Below are positions 7,142 through 15,522 of a DNA stretch of 47,597 nt, piece after piece. The notes beneath the pieces were generated by a model. That model saw nothing but the letters and a program-made list of their open reading frames with translations, had not been told where the DNA came from and did not search any database. The translations under genes were made by a program, and so were the position numbers. Source of the stretch: an uncultured Christensenellaceae bacterium (GTDB taxonomy: Bacteria > Bacillota > Clostridia > Christensenellales > UMGS416); the NCBI GenBank assembly GCA_944376795.1, contig CALWDW010000060.1, forward strand, positions 1 to 47,597, in the 5' to 3' direction. Numbering within the stretch: the first letter of the stretch is position 1; each line of letters begins with the position of its first letter.

Positions 7142-8086
7142 ATGGCCCAAGGCCGCCAGATCAAGGAAATCCTCGAAGAAATGGCCCAGCAAAAAATGCG
7201 GGAAACCTGGCGTCTCCAGGAGGCGTACCAGGTCTTTCTGCGCAGCCGTCCCGCCCTGGCGGAGGCGGAACACGTCATGGTGCGCGGCCGCCTCCAGGCC
7301 GCCCGCGGGCAGCTGGACCCCCAAGCCGCCGATGCCCTTGCCCAGACCTTCGCCGACCAGCGGCAGGCTGCACTTCGGGAGGCAGGACTGCCCGGGGATG
7401 CCTTTGACTACCAGCCCCGCTGCCCCCACTGCCAGGATACCGGCATGGTGGGCGCCCCCATACAGCATCCCTGCTCCTGCGTCATCCGCCGGCTGGCCGG
7501 CCGCATCCACGAGGCCAGCGGCCTGGATCCCCAGAAATGCTTTTCGCGCTTTGATGCTTCTCTCTTCGAAGACCGGACCCCCCTGCCCCATGCCGGCTGC
7601 ACCCAGCGGGCGTATATGGAGCGGCTGCGGGATCGCGCCCTGGCGTACTGCGAGAAATTCCCCGCGCTGGAACGGCCCCACTGGCTGCTGGAGGGCGGCA
7701 CCGGCCTGGGAAAGACCTACCTTATGCACTGCATCGGCAACGCCCTGGCCGACCGGGGCTTTACCGTGCTGCTGACCAGCGCCTACCAGCTGAACCAGGC
7801 CGTACTCTCCAGCTGGGATGCCGACCGGCTGGATCTCTTCCTGGGGGTGGAGCTGCTGCTCATCGACGACCTGGGCGCCGAGCCGCTGCTGCAGAAGGTG
7901 ACGGGAGAAACCCTCTTCACCTTGGTCAACGAGCGGCAGAACGCCTCGCGGGCGGTGATTCTCTCCACCAACCTGAACCGGGCCGACATCGCCCGCCGCT
8001 ATGGGGAGCGGTTCCTCTCCCGGATTACCGACCGACGCTGCGCCAGCGTTTTCCTACTGGAGGGCGGAGACCTGCGGCAGCGGTAG
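7142..8086 (+). CDS. DnaI/DnaC-like helicase-loading ATPase
   Basis: A 314-residue AAA+ protein. The N-terminal region ends in a zinc-binding cluster, C94-x2-C97 and C111-x-C113, as in DnaI. The ATPase part shows Walker A GGTGLGKT (185-192), Walker B LLLIDDLG (238-245), sensor STN (275-277) and a conserved RR-rich end. DnaI holds the replicative helicase and loads it at the origin or during primosome assembly with DnaD/DnaB. It follows the DnaD-like gene closely, and AAAGGAG lies upstream of the ATG, so both are expressed together. A phage replication module also uses this pair, but nothing else phage-like is nearby, so I favour the chromosomal primosome. Confidence 0.92.
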   Translation: MAQGRQIKEILEEMAQQKMRETWRLQEAYQVFLRSRPALAEAEHVMVRGRLQAARGQLDPQAADALAQTFADQRQAALREAGLPGDAFDYQPRCPHCQDTGMVGAPIQHPCSCVIRRLAGRIHEASGLDPQKCFSRFDASLFEDRTPLPHAGCTQRAYMERLRDRALAYCEKFPALERPHWLLEGGTGLGKTYLMHCIGNALADRGFTVLLTSAYQLNQAVLSSWDADRLDLFLGVELLLIDDLGAEPLLQKVTGETLFTLVNERQNASRAVILSTNLNRADIARRYGERFLSRITDRRCASVFLLEGGDLRQR

Positions 8087-8102
8087 CCCCCCGGACGCGC
8101 AA

Positions 8103-8142
8103 CCCCCCGGCTGCGAAGCACTTCGCCGCCGGGGGGTATTTT
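8103..8142 (+). terminator. intrinsic terminator after dnaI-like gene
   Basis: CCCCCCGG (8103-8110) pairs with CCGGGGGG (8129-8136), with an inner GCGAAG/CTTCGC stem, followed by TATTTT. It separates this operon from the convergent phosphofructokinase gene. Confidence 0.85.
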
Positions 8143-8228
8143 GTCTCGGAAAGAATATTTTCTCCAAAATCCAAGGGGGCAAGTCCATGGCAGCCGGGAT
8201 CTCCGCACCGCGCCTCCAGCCGGCGCGG

Positions 8229-9461
8229 CTACCGGAGCCCGCCGGGCGTCTCCAGCACCGCATGCACCGGCAGGCCATCCCGGTAAAAGGCCGGCGCCTC
8301 CCCCTGGATCAGGGGACGTATATAGTCCATCAGCGGGGGAAGGATATCATTGCCGGCAGGGGCAATCCATTCCAGGGGAACCTTTCGGTCCCGTCCCGCC
8401 ACCTCGTCCACGCTGTGGGCATGGATATCCACCGCATAGGCGCCTTCTCGGCGGGCAAAGCCCAGGAAGACCCCTGTAGCGCCCTGGTCAAAGGCCTCCA
8501 CCGTAGCCCGGCCAATCTGGCGGGCCTCGGCGATATCCACCCCCGAAGCACAGTGCGCGGCGCACCGCTGGGGGATATTGAGCTCCACCTGCCGCACCTT
8601 GCAGCCGATCTCCTCCCGCACCGCGCTCTCCAGGGCGCGCCCCACGCCGGCCAAGTACCTGTGCCCAAATACGTCCACCGCACCGCTCTGCATGGCGTCA
8701 CCGATATAGCGTCCCGTGGCCGAGCGGATCCCCTCGGAGACCGCCACCAGCACGCTGGCTTTACGGGCCAATACCTGGCGTACATCCCGAAGGAAGCCCT
8801 CCATGGAAAAGGGAACCTCCGGTAGATAAATCAGGTCGGGCCCGGCGCCGCCCAGCCGCGCCAAGGCGCTGGCGGCCGTGAGCCAACCGGCATCCCGCCC
8901 CATGATCTCCACAATGGTCACGGCTTGGACAGGGTAAACCGCCGCGTCCCGGGCCATTTCCAGCATCACCGTCGCCACATACTTGGCCGCGCTGCCGTAG
9001 CCCGGGGCATGATCGGTTCCATACAGATCGTTGTCAATGGTTTTGGGGACTCCCAGAATGGCGGTGGGTTTTCCCTGTTCCCGCCCATAGTGGTAGAGCT
9101 TGCGCACGGTATCCATGGAATCATTCCCGCCGATGTAGAAAAAGGCGGACACATCCAGCGCTTCAAACCGTCGAAAAATCTCTTCATACAGCGCGGCGTC
9201 CTCGTCGGGAGGCGGAAGCTTCTTCCGGCAGGAACCCAGCACCGCGGAGGGCGTAGCGGACAGGAGATCCAACGCGTCCCCATTGGGGAACGCTTCGAAA
9301 AGGTCGGTATAGCGGTCCTCCAGGATCCCCAGGATCCCATGGCGCATCCCCAGGAGACGCTGGATATGGCAGCTGCTTTTGGCGCCGGCAATGACGCCGG
9401 CCAGCGTAGCGTTAATGGCGGCGGTTGGGCCCCCGGACTGGCCCACAACGGCAATCGACAT
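8229..9461 (-). CDS. PPi-type 6-phosphofructokinase
   Basis: A 410-residue phosphofructokinase. The N-terminal VGQSGGPTAAIN nucleotide/PPi loop, YIGGNDSMDT (109-118), GVPKTIDNDL (137-146) and MGRDAGWL (187-194) are clear. Asp114 in GGNDS, where ATP enzymes have Gly (GGDGS), and Lys140 in PKTIDND, where ATP enzymes have Gly, mark the pyrophosphate-dependent branch. It would interconvert fructose 6-phosphate and fructose 1,6-bisphosphate with PPi, saving ATP during fermentation, and is cytoplasmic. I start at the ATG at 9461, with GGGAGGTG about five bases upstream, rather than at the longer frame start at 9518. It has its own promoter at 9490-9518, divergent from the DUF368 gene. The phosphoryl donor is predicted from these residues only. 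Confidence 0.92.
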   Translation of the reverse strand: MSIAVVGQSGGPTAAINATLAGVIAGAKSSCHIQRLLGMRHGILGILEDRYTDLFEAFPNGDALDLLSATPSAVLGSCRKKLPPPDEDAALYEEIFRRFEALDVSAFFYIGGNDSMDTVRKLYHYGREQGKPTAILGVPKTIDNDLYGTDHAPGYGSAAKYVATVMLEMARDAAVYPVQAVTIVEIMGRDAGWLTAASALARLGGAGPDLIYLPEVPFSMEGFLRDVRQVLARKASVLVAVSEGIRSATGRYIGDAMQSGAVDVFGHRYLAGVGRALESAVREEIGCKVRQVELNIPQRCAAHCASGVDIAEARQIGRATVEAFDQGATGVFLGFARREGAYAVDIHAHSVDEVAGRDRKVPLEWIAPAGNDILPPLMDYIRPLIQGEAPAFYRDGLPVHAVLETPGGLR

Positions 9462-9489
9462 GGCACACCTCCCAATTTGATCCACGGGT

Positions 9490-9518
9490 AGGATACACGA
9501 GGTCCGGTACGCTGTCAA
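9490..9518 (-). promoter_or_regulatory. sigma-A promoter of the phosphofructokinase gene
   Basis: On the minus strand, TTGACA (9518-9513), 17 bases, TATCCT (9495-9490). It lies about 30 bases upstream of the ATG. Confidence 0.82.
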
Positions 9519-9520
9519 GG

Positions 9521-9549
9521 TTGCTCAGGGCAACAATCCATGGTATAAT
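9521..9549 (+). promoter_or_regulatory. sigma-A promoter of the DUF368 gene
   Basis: TTGCTC (9521-9526), 17 bases, TATAAT (9544-9549) with TGG just before the -10. It is back to back with the phosphofructokinase promoter, leaving only two bases between the -35 elements. Confidence 0.85.
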
Positions 9550-9579
9550 GCCCCCGGAACAATCTGGAAAGGATATCCC

Positions 9580-10404
9580 ATGAAAGAGAAACTGCTCAAC
9601 TTTCTGAAAGGCTGTGTACTAGGCACCAGCATCGTCATTCCCGGGGTCAGCGGCGGAACCATGGCCGTCGTTATGAATGTGTTCGATCCGCTGATGCAGG
9701 CCTTCTCCAAAAAGAATTTCCACCGCAGCCTCCCCTTCCTCATCAGCCTGGGACTGGGGGTAGCGGCCAGCATCCTAGCCTTGGGCAATACCATCAGCTG
9801 GCTCTTCGCAGTGGCTCTGCTCCCCACTACCTATTTCTTTGTGGGTGTGGTCATCGGCTCCATTCCCGCCATTTACCAGAGGCTTCGGGGACAGGTGCTG
9901 CGCCTGCATAATATCGGCATCTTCCTGGCCGCCCTGGCCCTGATGATTCTAACCACCTTTACGGGGGAGCTCTTCCCGGAAATGTCCCTGGAATCCACCC
10001 ACACCGTCGGGCACATCCTTCTCTTCATGGGCTGCGGCGCGGTGGCGGCGGTCACCATGATTATGCCGGGCATCAGCGGCTCGCTGGTGCTGACCATGCT
10101 GGGGGCTTACCGGACGGTGATCGATGCTGTCTCCGCCCTGGACATGTGGGTGCTGGCCCCCTTTGGCATCGGCGCCATCATTGGCTGCATCCTGGGCGTA
10201 CGCCTGATGCGTTTCCTGCTGGACCGCTATCCGGTGGCAACCTATGCCGCCATTCTGGGGCTTATCGTGGGCTCGGTGCCGCCCATTCTGGCCGAGATCG
10301 GCTTCGCCCCGCCCGACTGGGCCAGTGTTCTCACGCTGCTGGTGGGCATTGCCCTCTGCGTTGGCTTTACCCTGTGGGATTCCCGGCGCAGCGTCCAAGC
10401 CTAA
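9580..10404 (+). CDS. DUF368 membrane protein (polyprenyl-phosphate transporter type)
   Basis: A 274-residue protein with about eight hydrophobic segments. Two inverted-repeat signature motifs are present: PGVSGGTMA near residues 21-29 and MPGISGSLVLTM near 164-175, as in DUF368 proteins. Members of this family (PopT) were shown to return undecaprenyl phosphate across the membrane for reuse in cell-wall synthesis. By homology this protein does the same in the cytoplasmic membrane. AAAGGA lies upstream of the ATG and the gene has its own promoter. It is followed by a rubrerythrin gene with a separate ribosome binding site; no functional link between them is evident. Confidence 0.9.
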   Translation: MKEKLLNFLKGCVLGTSIVIPGVSGGTMAVVMNVFDPLMQAFSKKNFHRSLPFLISLGLGVAASILALGNTISWLFAVALLPTTYFFVGVVIGSIPAIYQRLRGQVLRLHNIGIFLAALALMILTTFTGELFPEMSLESTHTVGHILLFMGCGAVAAVTMIMPGISGSLVLTMLGAYRTVIDAVSALDMWVLAPFGIGAIIGCILGVRLMRFLLDRYPVATYAAILGLIVGSVPPILAEIGFAPPDWASVLTLLVGIALCVGFTLWDSRRSVQA

Positions 10405-10515
10405 TCCATCCCCCCGCACCCAAACGCGCGGCTTTCGTCCTCCCGGAAGCGGCGCGTATATTTTTTTCCTCCCGGCCCATACTATTCCTGAAATATCGTG
10501 GAAGCGAGGAATCCC

Positions 10516-11109
10516 ATGGATCTGCAGCAAACCCAGACACTTTATAACCTGGCCCGCTCCTTTGCCGGAGAGTCCCAGGCAGGGAACCGGTACTGCCTAT
10601 ATGCCGAGAAGGCCCAGAGCGAAGGAAGCTATGCTTTGGCCGCTCTTCTCCGGGAAATCGCCCGCAACGAAGAGGCCCACGCCAAGGTCTTCCTCGAACA
10701 CCTGACCCAAGGCATGCCCGAACCCATTGACAGCCTTCCGTTCAACGCCGGATATCCCTATATCTTCGCCAGCACGCTGGAAAACATCGAGGCCGCCGCC
10801 CGAGCGGAGCAGGAGGAGTTTACCGAGATCTACCCCAATTTTTCCGCCATTGCCACCCAGGAAGGGTTCAGCTCCATCGCTGCGTCCTTTGATAGGATTG
10901 CCGCCGTGGAGCACGCCCATCACGACATTCTGACCCAGGCGGCCCAGCAGATGCGCAGCCAAACCCTGTACGCCGGCGCCCAGCCCTCGGTCTGGCGCTG
11001 CTCCCACTGCGGGCACAGCGCCGTCCTCACCGCCGCGTGGAGCCGCTGCCCCCTCTGCGGATATCCTCAGGGCTATGTAGAGCTTCACATCACAGCGCCC
11101 ACCTATTGA
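10516..11109 (+). CDS. rubrerythrin
   Basis: A 197-residue non-heme iron protein. The ferritin-like four-helix domain holds Glu19, E52-x2-H55, Glu92/Glu98-101 and E132-x2-H135 for the di-iron site, and the C-terminal rubredoxin-like domain holds C162-x2-C165 and C178-x2-C181. Rubrerythrins reduce hydrogen peroxide in anaerobes using electrons from NAD(P)H or rubredoxin partners. I start at the ATG at 10516, with GAGGA seven bases upstream; the GTG at 10498 has no ribosome binding site. A possible -10 TACTAT lies upstream, but I cannot place a good -35. It supports a low-oxygen lifestyle. Confidence 0.95.
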   Translation: MDLQQTQTLYNLARSFAGESQAGNRYCLYAEKAQSEGSYALAALLREIARNEEAHAKVFLEHLTQGMPEPIDSLPFNAGYPYIFASTLENIEAAARAEQEEFTEIYPNFSAIATQEGFSSIAASFDRIAAVEHAHHDILTQAAQQMRSQTLYAGAQPSVWRCSHCGHSAVLTAAWSRCPLCGYPQGYVELHITAPTY

Positions 11110-11135
11110 CGCATTCCATCCGAAGGGTAGGCAAC

Positions 11136-11203
11136 GCCGGATCTGCCCCAAGGATCCGGCACAAAAGCGAGGCCGGTCAGCCCCGCAGGGCTGACCGGCC
11201 TCG
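11136..11203. terminator. double hairpin, bidirectional terminator
   Basis: First hairpin GCCGGATC/GATCCGGC (11136-11143, 11153-11160). Second hairpin has a perfect 16-bp stem (11168-11183, 11188-11203) with a CGCA loop. On the minus strand the second stem is followed by CTTTTG, so it can end the BMP gene; on plus it follows the rubrerythrin gene. Confidence 0.75.
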
Positions 11204-11298
11204 TGGATTTCGCAGGCATGGGACAGCAGGCGTCTCCCCACCCCAAGCCCGGGCAGGGATCCTCGCCGGCACGGCCTTGGGCCCTATTCCAAGGGAAG

Positions 11299-13254
11299 CT
11301 ACTCCTTTCCCAGGGCCGCGGCCTCGGCATGGGCTGCTGCCATCACATCCTCCGGAATGGAGCGCACCTTCTCGCAGAACCAATCCATTTCCATAATCTC
11401 CTCGCTGGTAGGAAACTCGTTCTCCTCCACCCGAAGCTGCCCCTTATCGTCATAAATCGGGCCCATAAAGGGGTGGAATTCCTCCCGGGTGATCCCCGGG
11501 CGCATGCGCTGCAGCATCCGGCGCATAGGCGGGGTCACCGCCGCCCCCAGGTCAATATCCAACATTCCCGTATGCATGCCCCACCAATAACTCACCATGC
11601 TGGCTCCCTCGGGATAGAGGGCATGCATGACGTCCAGCGTGCCGTCCATGATCCCCTGGATGATATGCCGGTAAAAGAGGCCCCAGTTCCACAAGGGAGC
11701 CGCCAGGTACTGCTGGGGGATCCCTTGACCATTCACCGTGCAGAGGAAGGAAAAGGTCCCCAGCTTGGTATTGACCATAAACCCATCGGAAAGCGCCCGC
11801 TGGGCTATCAGGATATCCACGCCCTCCCGGGCCAGGGTAAAGGCCGCCAACCGGTTCTGTGCCAGGGGGCGGCTGGCAGCAATCCCATGGGTGATCACCT
11901 GCACCCGGGGATTGACCATCTGGGCCCCCAAGGCATAGGCATTGACATCGGCGGTGCTGGTGAGCACGCCCAGGCTGGGGGTGATATAGCCCACCTTATC
12001 GGTCTGGGTCATCATTCCCGCCACCATGCCGCACAGGAAGGCCGGCTCATAGTAGCGGCCAAAGTAGGTGTTCAGCACCCGGTTGGTCTGCCGCCGGGAG
12101 CAGAGAAAAACCACCATTTTGGGATAGGCCAACGCAATCTTCAGCGCATCGTCGGCCAGCACTTGGCTTGTGACAAAGAGGATATCCAGCCCCTCCAGCG
12201 CCATCTCTTCCATCTTGGCGTAGGCATCGCCGCCGTCATAGAGATGATCCCGGTAGACCGTCTCCACCCGGTCGCCAAAGTACTCCTGCACCGCCTGGCG
12301 TCCCAGTTCATGGGCATGGCTCCATGTCATCCCTTCCACGCCGCTGGAGTAGGCAAAGCCCACCCGGAGCCGCTTACGCCAATTGAGCAGGCGCTGGATA
12401 GCGGCGGCCCGCCGGTCGTCATCGCCGTCCACGATGGTGATGTTGGGCTCCTCTCCCTTGGCCAGGAGCTTCATCTGGGGAACAAAATTCTTGAGCTTCT
12501 CCTGCAGCTGATGCAGGGGCAATCCATAGGGAAAACCATACAGGCCGGCATACTCGGTGAAAGCGTCCCCCGCACCGATGCCATACTCCCCGTAGCGGCC
12601 CTGCTCAAAGACCTGTGCAAAATCCAGGTAAGTCCCCCGGGCATCCAGCGTCTTACGCGCTTCTTCGTCCAGCCCCTGCAGGTACTTTTCGTGCAGCTTC
12701 AGCAGGCGAGGATAGGTGCCCACCCGCTTGACATCAATATCCCCAAAGGGCGCGGTCTTGTCATACTTGAGAAACTCATAATAGAGGCGTATCTTGGGGT
12801 CCTTGTAATCGTACTGGGGCATAAGCCGGGTGATATCCGCCAAAATGGAGTACGCGCCAAAGTATTTCATGACGCTGACCCGCTTGTTCCCCTCCATCAC
12901 GTAGTACTCACCCAGGAACTCCATAACCTTGATGGGATGCTGGATACCTTCGTTCATATGCGCCCGGCAGAGGGCCATCCACTTATTGGCAAACTCGGTC
13001 TTGGGATCGGCCAAGGGCATAAAATTGGCGGCAAAGGACTGGGTCCTGCCCATGGCATAGGTACCTACAATTTTAGAGAGGGGGATCTCACGGGAAGGGA
13101 TGCGGATTTCGGCAGTAATCTCCACCTGGGTATAGATGTCATCCAGGCACCGCAGGTAGCCCGATTCCCCCCGGGAAACCCGTTGATTATACTCCCGCAT
13201 ACCCAGCTTACGGGCGCTCATGTAGTATTCGCCCGACAGCAAAATCTCCTCCAT
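11299..13254 (-). CDS. cytoplasmic BMP-domain protein with ParB/sulfiredoxin-like N-terminus
   Basis: A 651-residue protein in two parts. Residues about 45-135 resemble a ParB/sulfiredoxin-like fold: IPSREIPLSKIVGTYAMGR, then HPIKVMEFLGEYYVMEGNKR followed by VSV. Residues about 295-600 match the BMP (PF02608) periplasmic-binding family, with a typical VGFAYSSGVEG start, VGYITPSLG and THGIAASRP segments. There is no signal peptide, lipobox or transmembrane segment, although ordinary BMP proteins are secreted nucleoside-binding lipoproteins. No ABC transporter is adjacent. The start at 13254 has GGGAGGG upstream and a strong promoter. It may be an intracellular nucleoside or metabolite sensor; that is inference from domain content. 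Confidence 0.75.
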   Translation of the reverse strand: MEEILLSGEYYMSARKLGMREYNQRVSRGESGYLRCLDDIYTQVEITAEIRIPSREIPLSKIVGTYAMGRTQSFAANFMPLADPKTEFANKWMALCRAHMNEGIQHPIKVMEFLGEYYVMEGNKRVSVMKYFGAYSILADITRLMPQYDYKDPKIRLYYEFLKYDKTAPFGDIDVKRVGTYPRLLKLHEKYLQGLDEEARKTLDARGTYLDFAQVFEQGRYGEYGIGAGDAFTEYAGLYGFPYGLPLHQLQEKLKNFVPQMKLLAKGEEPNITIVDGDDDRRAAAIQRLLNWRKRLRVGFAYSSGVEGMTWSHAHELGRQAVQEYFGDRVETVYRDHLYDGGDAYAKMEEMALEGLDILFVTSQVLADDALKIALAYPKMVVFLCSRRQTNRVLNTYFGRYYEPAFLCGMVAGMMTQTDKVGYITPSLGVLTSTADVNAYALGAQMVNPRVQVITHGIAASRPLAQNRLAAFTLAREGVDILIAQRALSDGFMVNTKLGTFSFLCTVNGQGIPQQYLAAPLWNWGLFYRHIIQGIMDGTLDVMHALYPEGASMVSYWWGMHTGMLDIDLGAAVTPPMRRMLQRMRPGITREEFHPFMGPIYDDKGQLRVEENEFPTSEEIMEMDWFCEKVRSIPEDVMAAAHAEAAALGKE

Positions 13255-13287
13255 ACGGCAGCCCTCCCACCCAAAGGTATTTACCTA

Positions 13288-13316
13288 ATACTACCATGGC
13301 CTTTCCCAACATGCAA
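13288..13316 (-). promoter_or_regulatory. sigma-A promoter of the BMP-domain gene
   Basis: On the minus strand, TTGCAT (13316-13311), 17 bases, TAGTAT (13293-13288), about 34 bases before the ATG. Confidence 0.78.
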
Positions 13317-13399
13317 GGGACCCCGCTCCGCGAACCATAGGCACCGCCGCGGAACTTTTAGGTTTTTCTGGCGTCTAAGAGGTAAAAATGCCCACCCGG

Positions 13400-13428
13400 T
13401 TGCAATGCCGGCCAAAACGTGGCATACT
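13400..13428 (+). promoter_or_regulatory. likely sigma-A promoter of the DUF1002 gene
   Basis: TTGCAA (13400-13405), 17 bases, CATACT (13423-13428). Confidence 0.6.
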
Positions 13429-13476
13429 ACTTGCGACAGCCGGCCAGTCCGGCTACCCAAGAAAGGAGCCTATGCT

Positions 13477-14376
13477 ATGAAACAAAAAATACGCCGCCGC
13501 GCCCTGGCGCTGGCGGTTCTCACCGCCGTCATGGCGCTCATGGGCGCGGGAGTCGCCCGCGCCGATGCCGAGTATACCGAGATCGTCTGCCTGGGCAACG
13601 ACCTGTCCGCTTCCCAGAAGACTACGGTGCTGGACCTGATGGGCTTGACCTATGAGGAAGCCGAAGCCATTGGCATTGTCAATGTTACCATCGAGGATGA
13701 GCGCAGCCTCCTGGGCGACTACATCTCCGCCGATAAGATCGGCAGCCGTTCTCTCTCCTCGGTTTACATCGAGCAGGGTGCCTCCACCGAGGGCATCCAG
13801 GTGGAGACCCACAACATCACCTACGTCACCTCGGCCATGTACACCAACGCCATGATTACCGCCGGCATCGAAAACGCCTACGTCACCGTGGCCGCCCCCA
13901 CCAAGGTTTCGGGCACCGCCGCCCTGGCCGGCATTTATAAGGCCTATGAAACCATGGTGGGCGAGGAGCTTGAGCCCGAAGCCAAGTCAGTGGCCGGGCA
14001 GGAGCTGATCACCACCGCTGACCTGGCAGACTACCTGGGCAGCGACGAGGCCGCCGCCTTGATCGCCGAAATCAAGGCCACCGTGCTGGATAAGGCCATC
14101 ACCGACCCCGATTCCATCCGCCAGTCCATCCGGGATATCGCCGCCAGCCAGAATATCACCCTCACCGACGAGCAGGTAGAGCAGATCCTCTCCCTGATGC
14201 AGCGCTTGGCCCAGCTGGATCTGGACCCCCAGAAACTGGCCAACCAGCTGACCAACCTGCAGCAGACCCTTCAGGGACTGGAGGATGCCGGAAAGGCCAC
14301 CCAGGGCTTCTTTGCCCGGGTAACCCAGTTCTTTGTCAATATCGGGCAATGGTTCGCCAATCTGTTTGGCCGCTAA
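13477..14376 (+). CDS. DUF1002 family secreted protein
   Basis: A 299-residue protein with a clear Sec signal peptide (KQKIRRR charged start, then a hydrophobic stretch to about residue 24, and ARADA as the cleavage area). The mature part begins with the DUF1002 pattern: a GNDL(S) motif followed by a MGL-x2-EEA segment. Its C-terminal half is rich in Gln/Leu helices that could form a coiled coil (residues about 225-275) and ends in an aromatic amphipathic stretch, FFVNIGQWFANLFGR. Function of the family is unknown; it is common in Firmicutes and is exported. GAAAGGAG precedes the ATG at 13477, and another ATG at 13472 stops after two codons. It is a single-gene unit between its promoter and a strong terminator. 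Confidence 0.85.
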   Translation: MKQKIRRRALALAVLTAVMALMGAGVARADAEYTEIVCLGNDLSASQKTTVLDLMGLTYEEAEAIGIVNVTIEDERSLLGDYISADKIGSRSLSSVYIEQGASTEGIQVETHNITYVTSAMYTNAMITAGIENAYVTVAAPTKVSGTAALAGIYKAYETMVGEELEPEAKSVAGQELITTADLADYLGSDEAAALIAEIKATVLDKAITDPDSIRQSIRDIAASQNITLTDEQVEQILSLMQRLAQLDLDPQKLANQLTNLQQTLQGLEDAGKATQGFFARVTQFFVNIGQWFANLFGR

Positions 14377-14410
14377 TCCGGCGATAGGCGGCGCCTTCCC
14401 TAATTCCAAA

Positions 14411-14450
14411 CCGCCCCGGGCAAACCCACAATCTGCCCGGGGCGGTTTTT
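14411..14450 (+). terminator. intrinsic terminator of the DUF1002 gene
   Basis: CCGCCCCGGGCA (14411-14422) pairs with TGCCCGGGGCGG (14434-14445), followed by five T residues. Confidence 0.92.
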
Positions 14451-14539
14451 CTATGGTTTCTGCCCCTTCTCCCGAGGATTTCGATCCTCCGCTCAGGGCT
14501 TTTTGCCCAGACCAGGCAACTTTTGGCAGACGTTTCCCG

Positions 14540-15178
14540 TCAAAATGAGGAACGGTTCCACCACCCGCCCCGACTCTGGACCGGGGGCTCTATTTCCAGA
14601 ATATGGTAGTTATAGGCGTTGATGATGGTGGTCTCCCCGTGGTGCAGAATGCGCTTCTGCATGGCATTGTAGGTCAGATGCTGGTGCCCGTGGATAAAGT
14701 AAAGAGGATTGTACCGCTCGATCATTTCCCGGTAGACGGAGAAGCCCTGGTGAAAAACATCGGTGCCGTCCCCCAGGCCCCGCGCCGGCGCATGGGTCAC
14801 CAAAATGTCAAATCCCCTGTGCAACAGGATCTCTGGACGACGCTTATGGATCCGCCACCGCATTTGGTTCTCCGTATAGTGGCAGGGCCGGTTCTGCGGA
14901 CTCTTCGCGCCGCCGAAGCCCAAAAAACGCAGCCCTTTATACACAAACATCCGCTTTTCCAGATCAAAGCAGCCGGCGGGAGGATCCCGCAAAAAGTCAC
15001 CGTCATGATTGCCCGGGACGTAGATCAGCGGCGCCGGAATCATCGTTACCAGGAAGTTGAGGTACTCCCGCTTGAGATCCCCACAGGAGATAATCAGCTC
15101 CACCCCGCGAAAAGCGCTTCGATCAAAGTGATCCCAGATGTACGCGTTCTCTTCATCAGCCACCAGCAGCACCTTCAT
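14540..15178 (-). CDS. calcineurin-like metallophosphoesterase
   Basis: A 212-residue cytoplasmic phosphoesterase of the YfcE/MJ0936-like class. Metal-binding motifs are Asp8 (in VADEE), GD at 33-34 (SCGDLK), GNHD (56-59), His129 (VTHAP) and HGHQH (163-167). The first block usually reads D-x-H; here the His position is Glu, so one metal ligand may be altered. The start is the ATG at 15178, with GGAGGG eight bases upstream; the longer frame to 15271 is not supported. It has its own promoter at 15216-15244. Substrate cannot be predicted; family members cleave phosphodiesters or phosphomonoesters. Confidence 0.85.
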   Translation of the reverse strand: MKVLLVADEENAYIWDHFDRSAFRGVELIISCGDLKREYLNFLVTMIPAPLIYVPGNHDGDFLRDPPAGCFDLEKRMFVYKGLRFLGFGGAKSPQNRPCHYTENQMRWRIHKRRPEILLHRGFDILVTHAPARGLGDGTDVFHQGFSVYREMIERYNPLYFIHGHQHLTYNAMQKRILHHGETTIINAYNYHILEIEPPVQSRGGWWNRSSF

Positions 15179-15215
15179 CGGGAAGCCCTCCTCTCCTGTC
15201 GCTTGTATAGAACAC

Positions 15216-15244
15216 AGAATACCACGCTTCCCCGGCATGCGCAA
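15216..15244 (-). promoter_or_regulatory. sigma-A promoter of the metallophosphoesterase gene
   Basis: On the minus strand, TTGCGC (15244-15239), 17 bases, TATTCT (15221-15216). Confidence 0.7.
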
Positions 15245-15411
15245 GAATTCCCCGGCAAATTCCTCCGGCACTCCCCAGTATGCCCGAAAACCGGCCTTCC
15301 TTGCCCCGCCCCAGGGGCCGCCTTCCCCCCCCCCGCGCTGCGCTCTCTCGTCCTATCTTCTGGAAGAACCCAGAAACTATGTCATATTTTTAAAAAAATT
15401 GGCTGAATCTG
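15245..15411. other. intergenic, no gene seen
   Basis: Part of the 344-base divergent gap. It holds a C-rich segment (15300-15350) and an AT-rich stretch leading into the promoter at 15412. I see no RNA gene or repeat. Confidence 0.5.
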
Positions 15412-15440
15412 TTTACAAATCTGTAATGATTGGTTATAAT
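15412..15440 (+). promoter_or_regulatory. sigma-A promoter of the zinc-ribbon/DUF3298 gene
   Basis: TTTACA (15412-15417), 17 bases, TATAAT (15435-15440), inside an AT-rich island. The leader is about 75 bases. Confidence 0.88.
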
Positions 15441-15522
15441 ATCGACATACATCAAGGGCCGGGTCCGGCACCCAACATTCGCCCCGGAATGGCCGGGGTG
15501 GGAAGGATTGAAGGAGAATACC

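Noticed and set aside
7142..8086. Phage origin for the dnaD/dnaI pair
   Set aside because: No integrase, structural or lysis genes nearby; the pair is flanked by housekeeping genes.
11203..14376. 1057-codon plus-strand open frame
   Set aside because: Its first two thirds are the antisense of the BMP gene; only the last part, from 13477, is the true DUF1002 gene.
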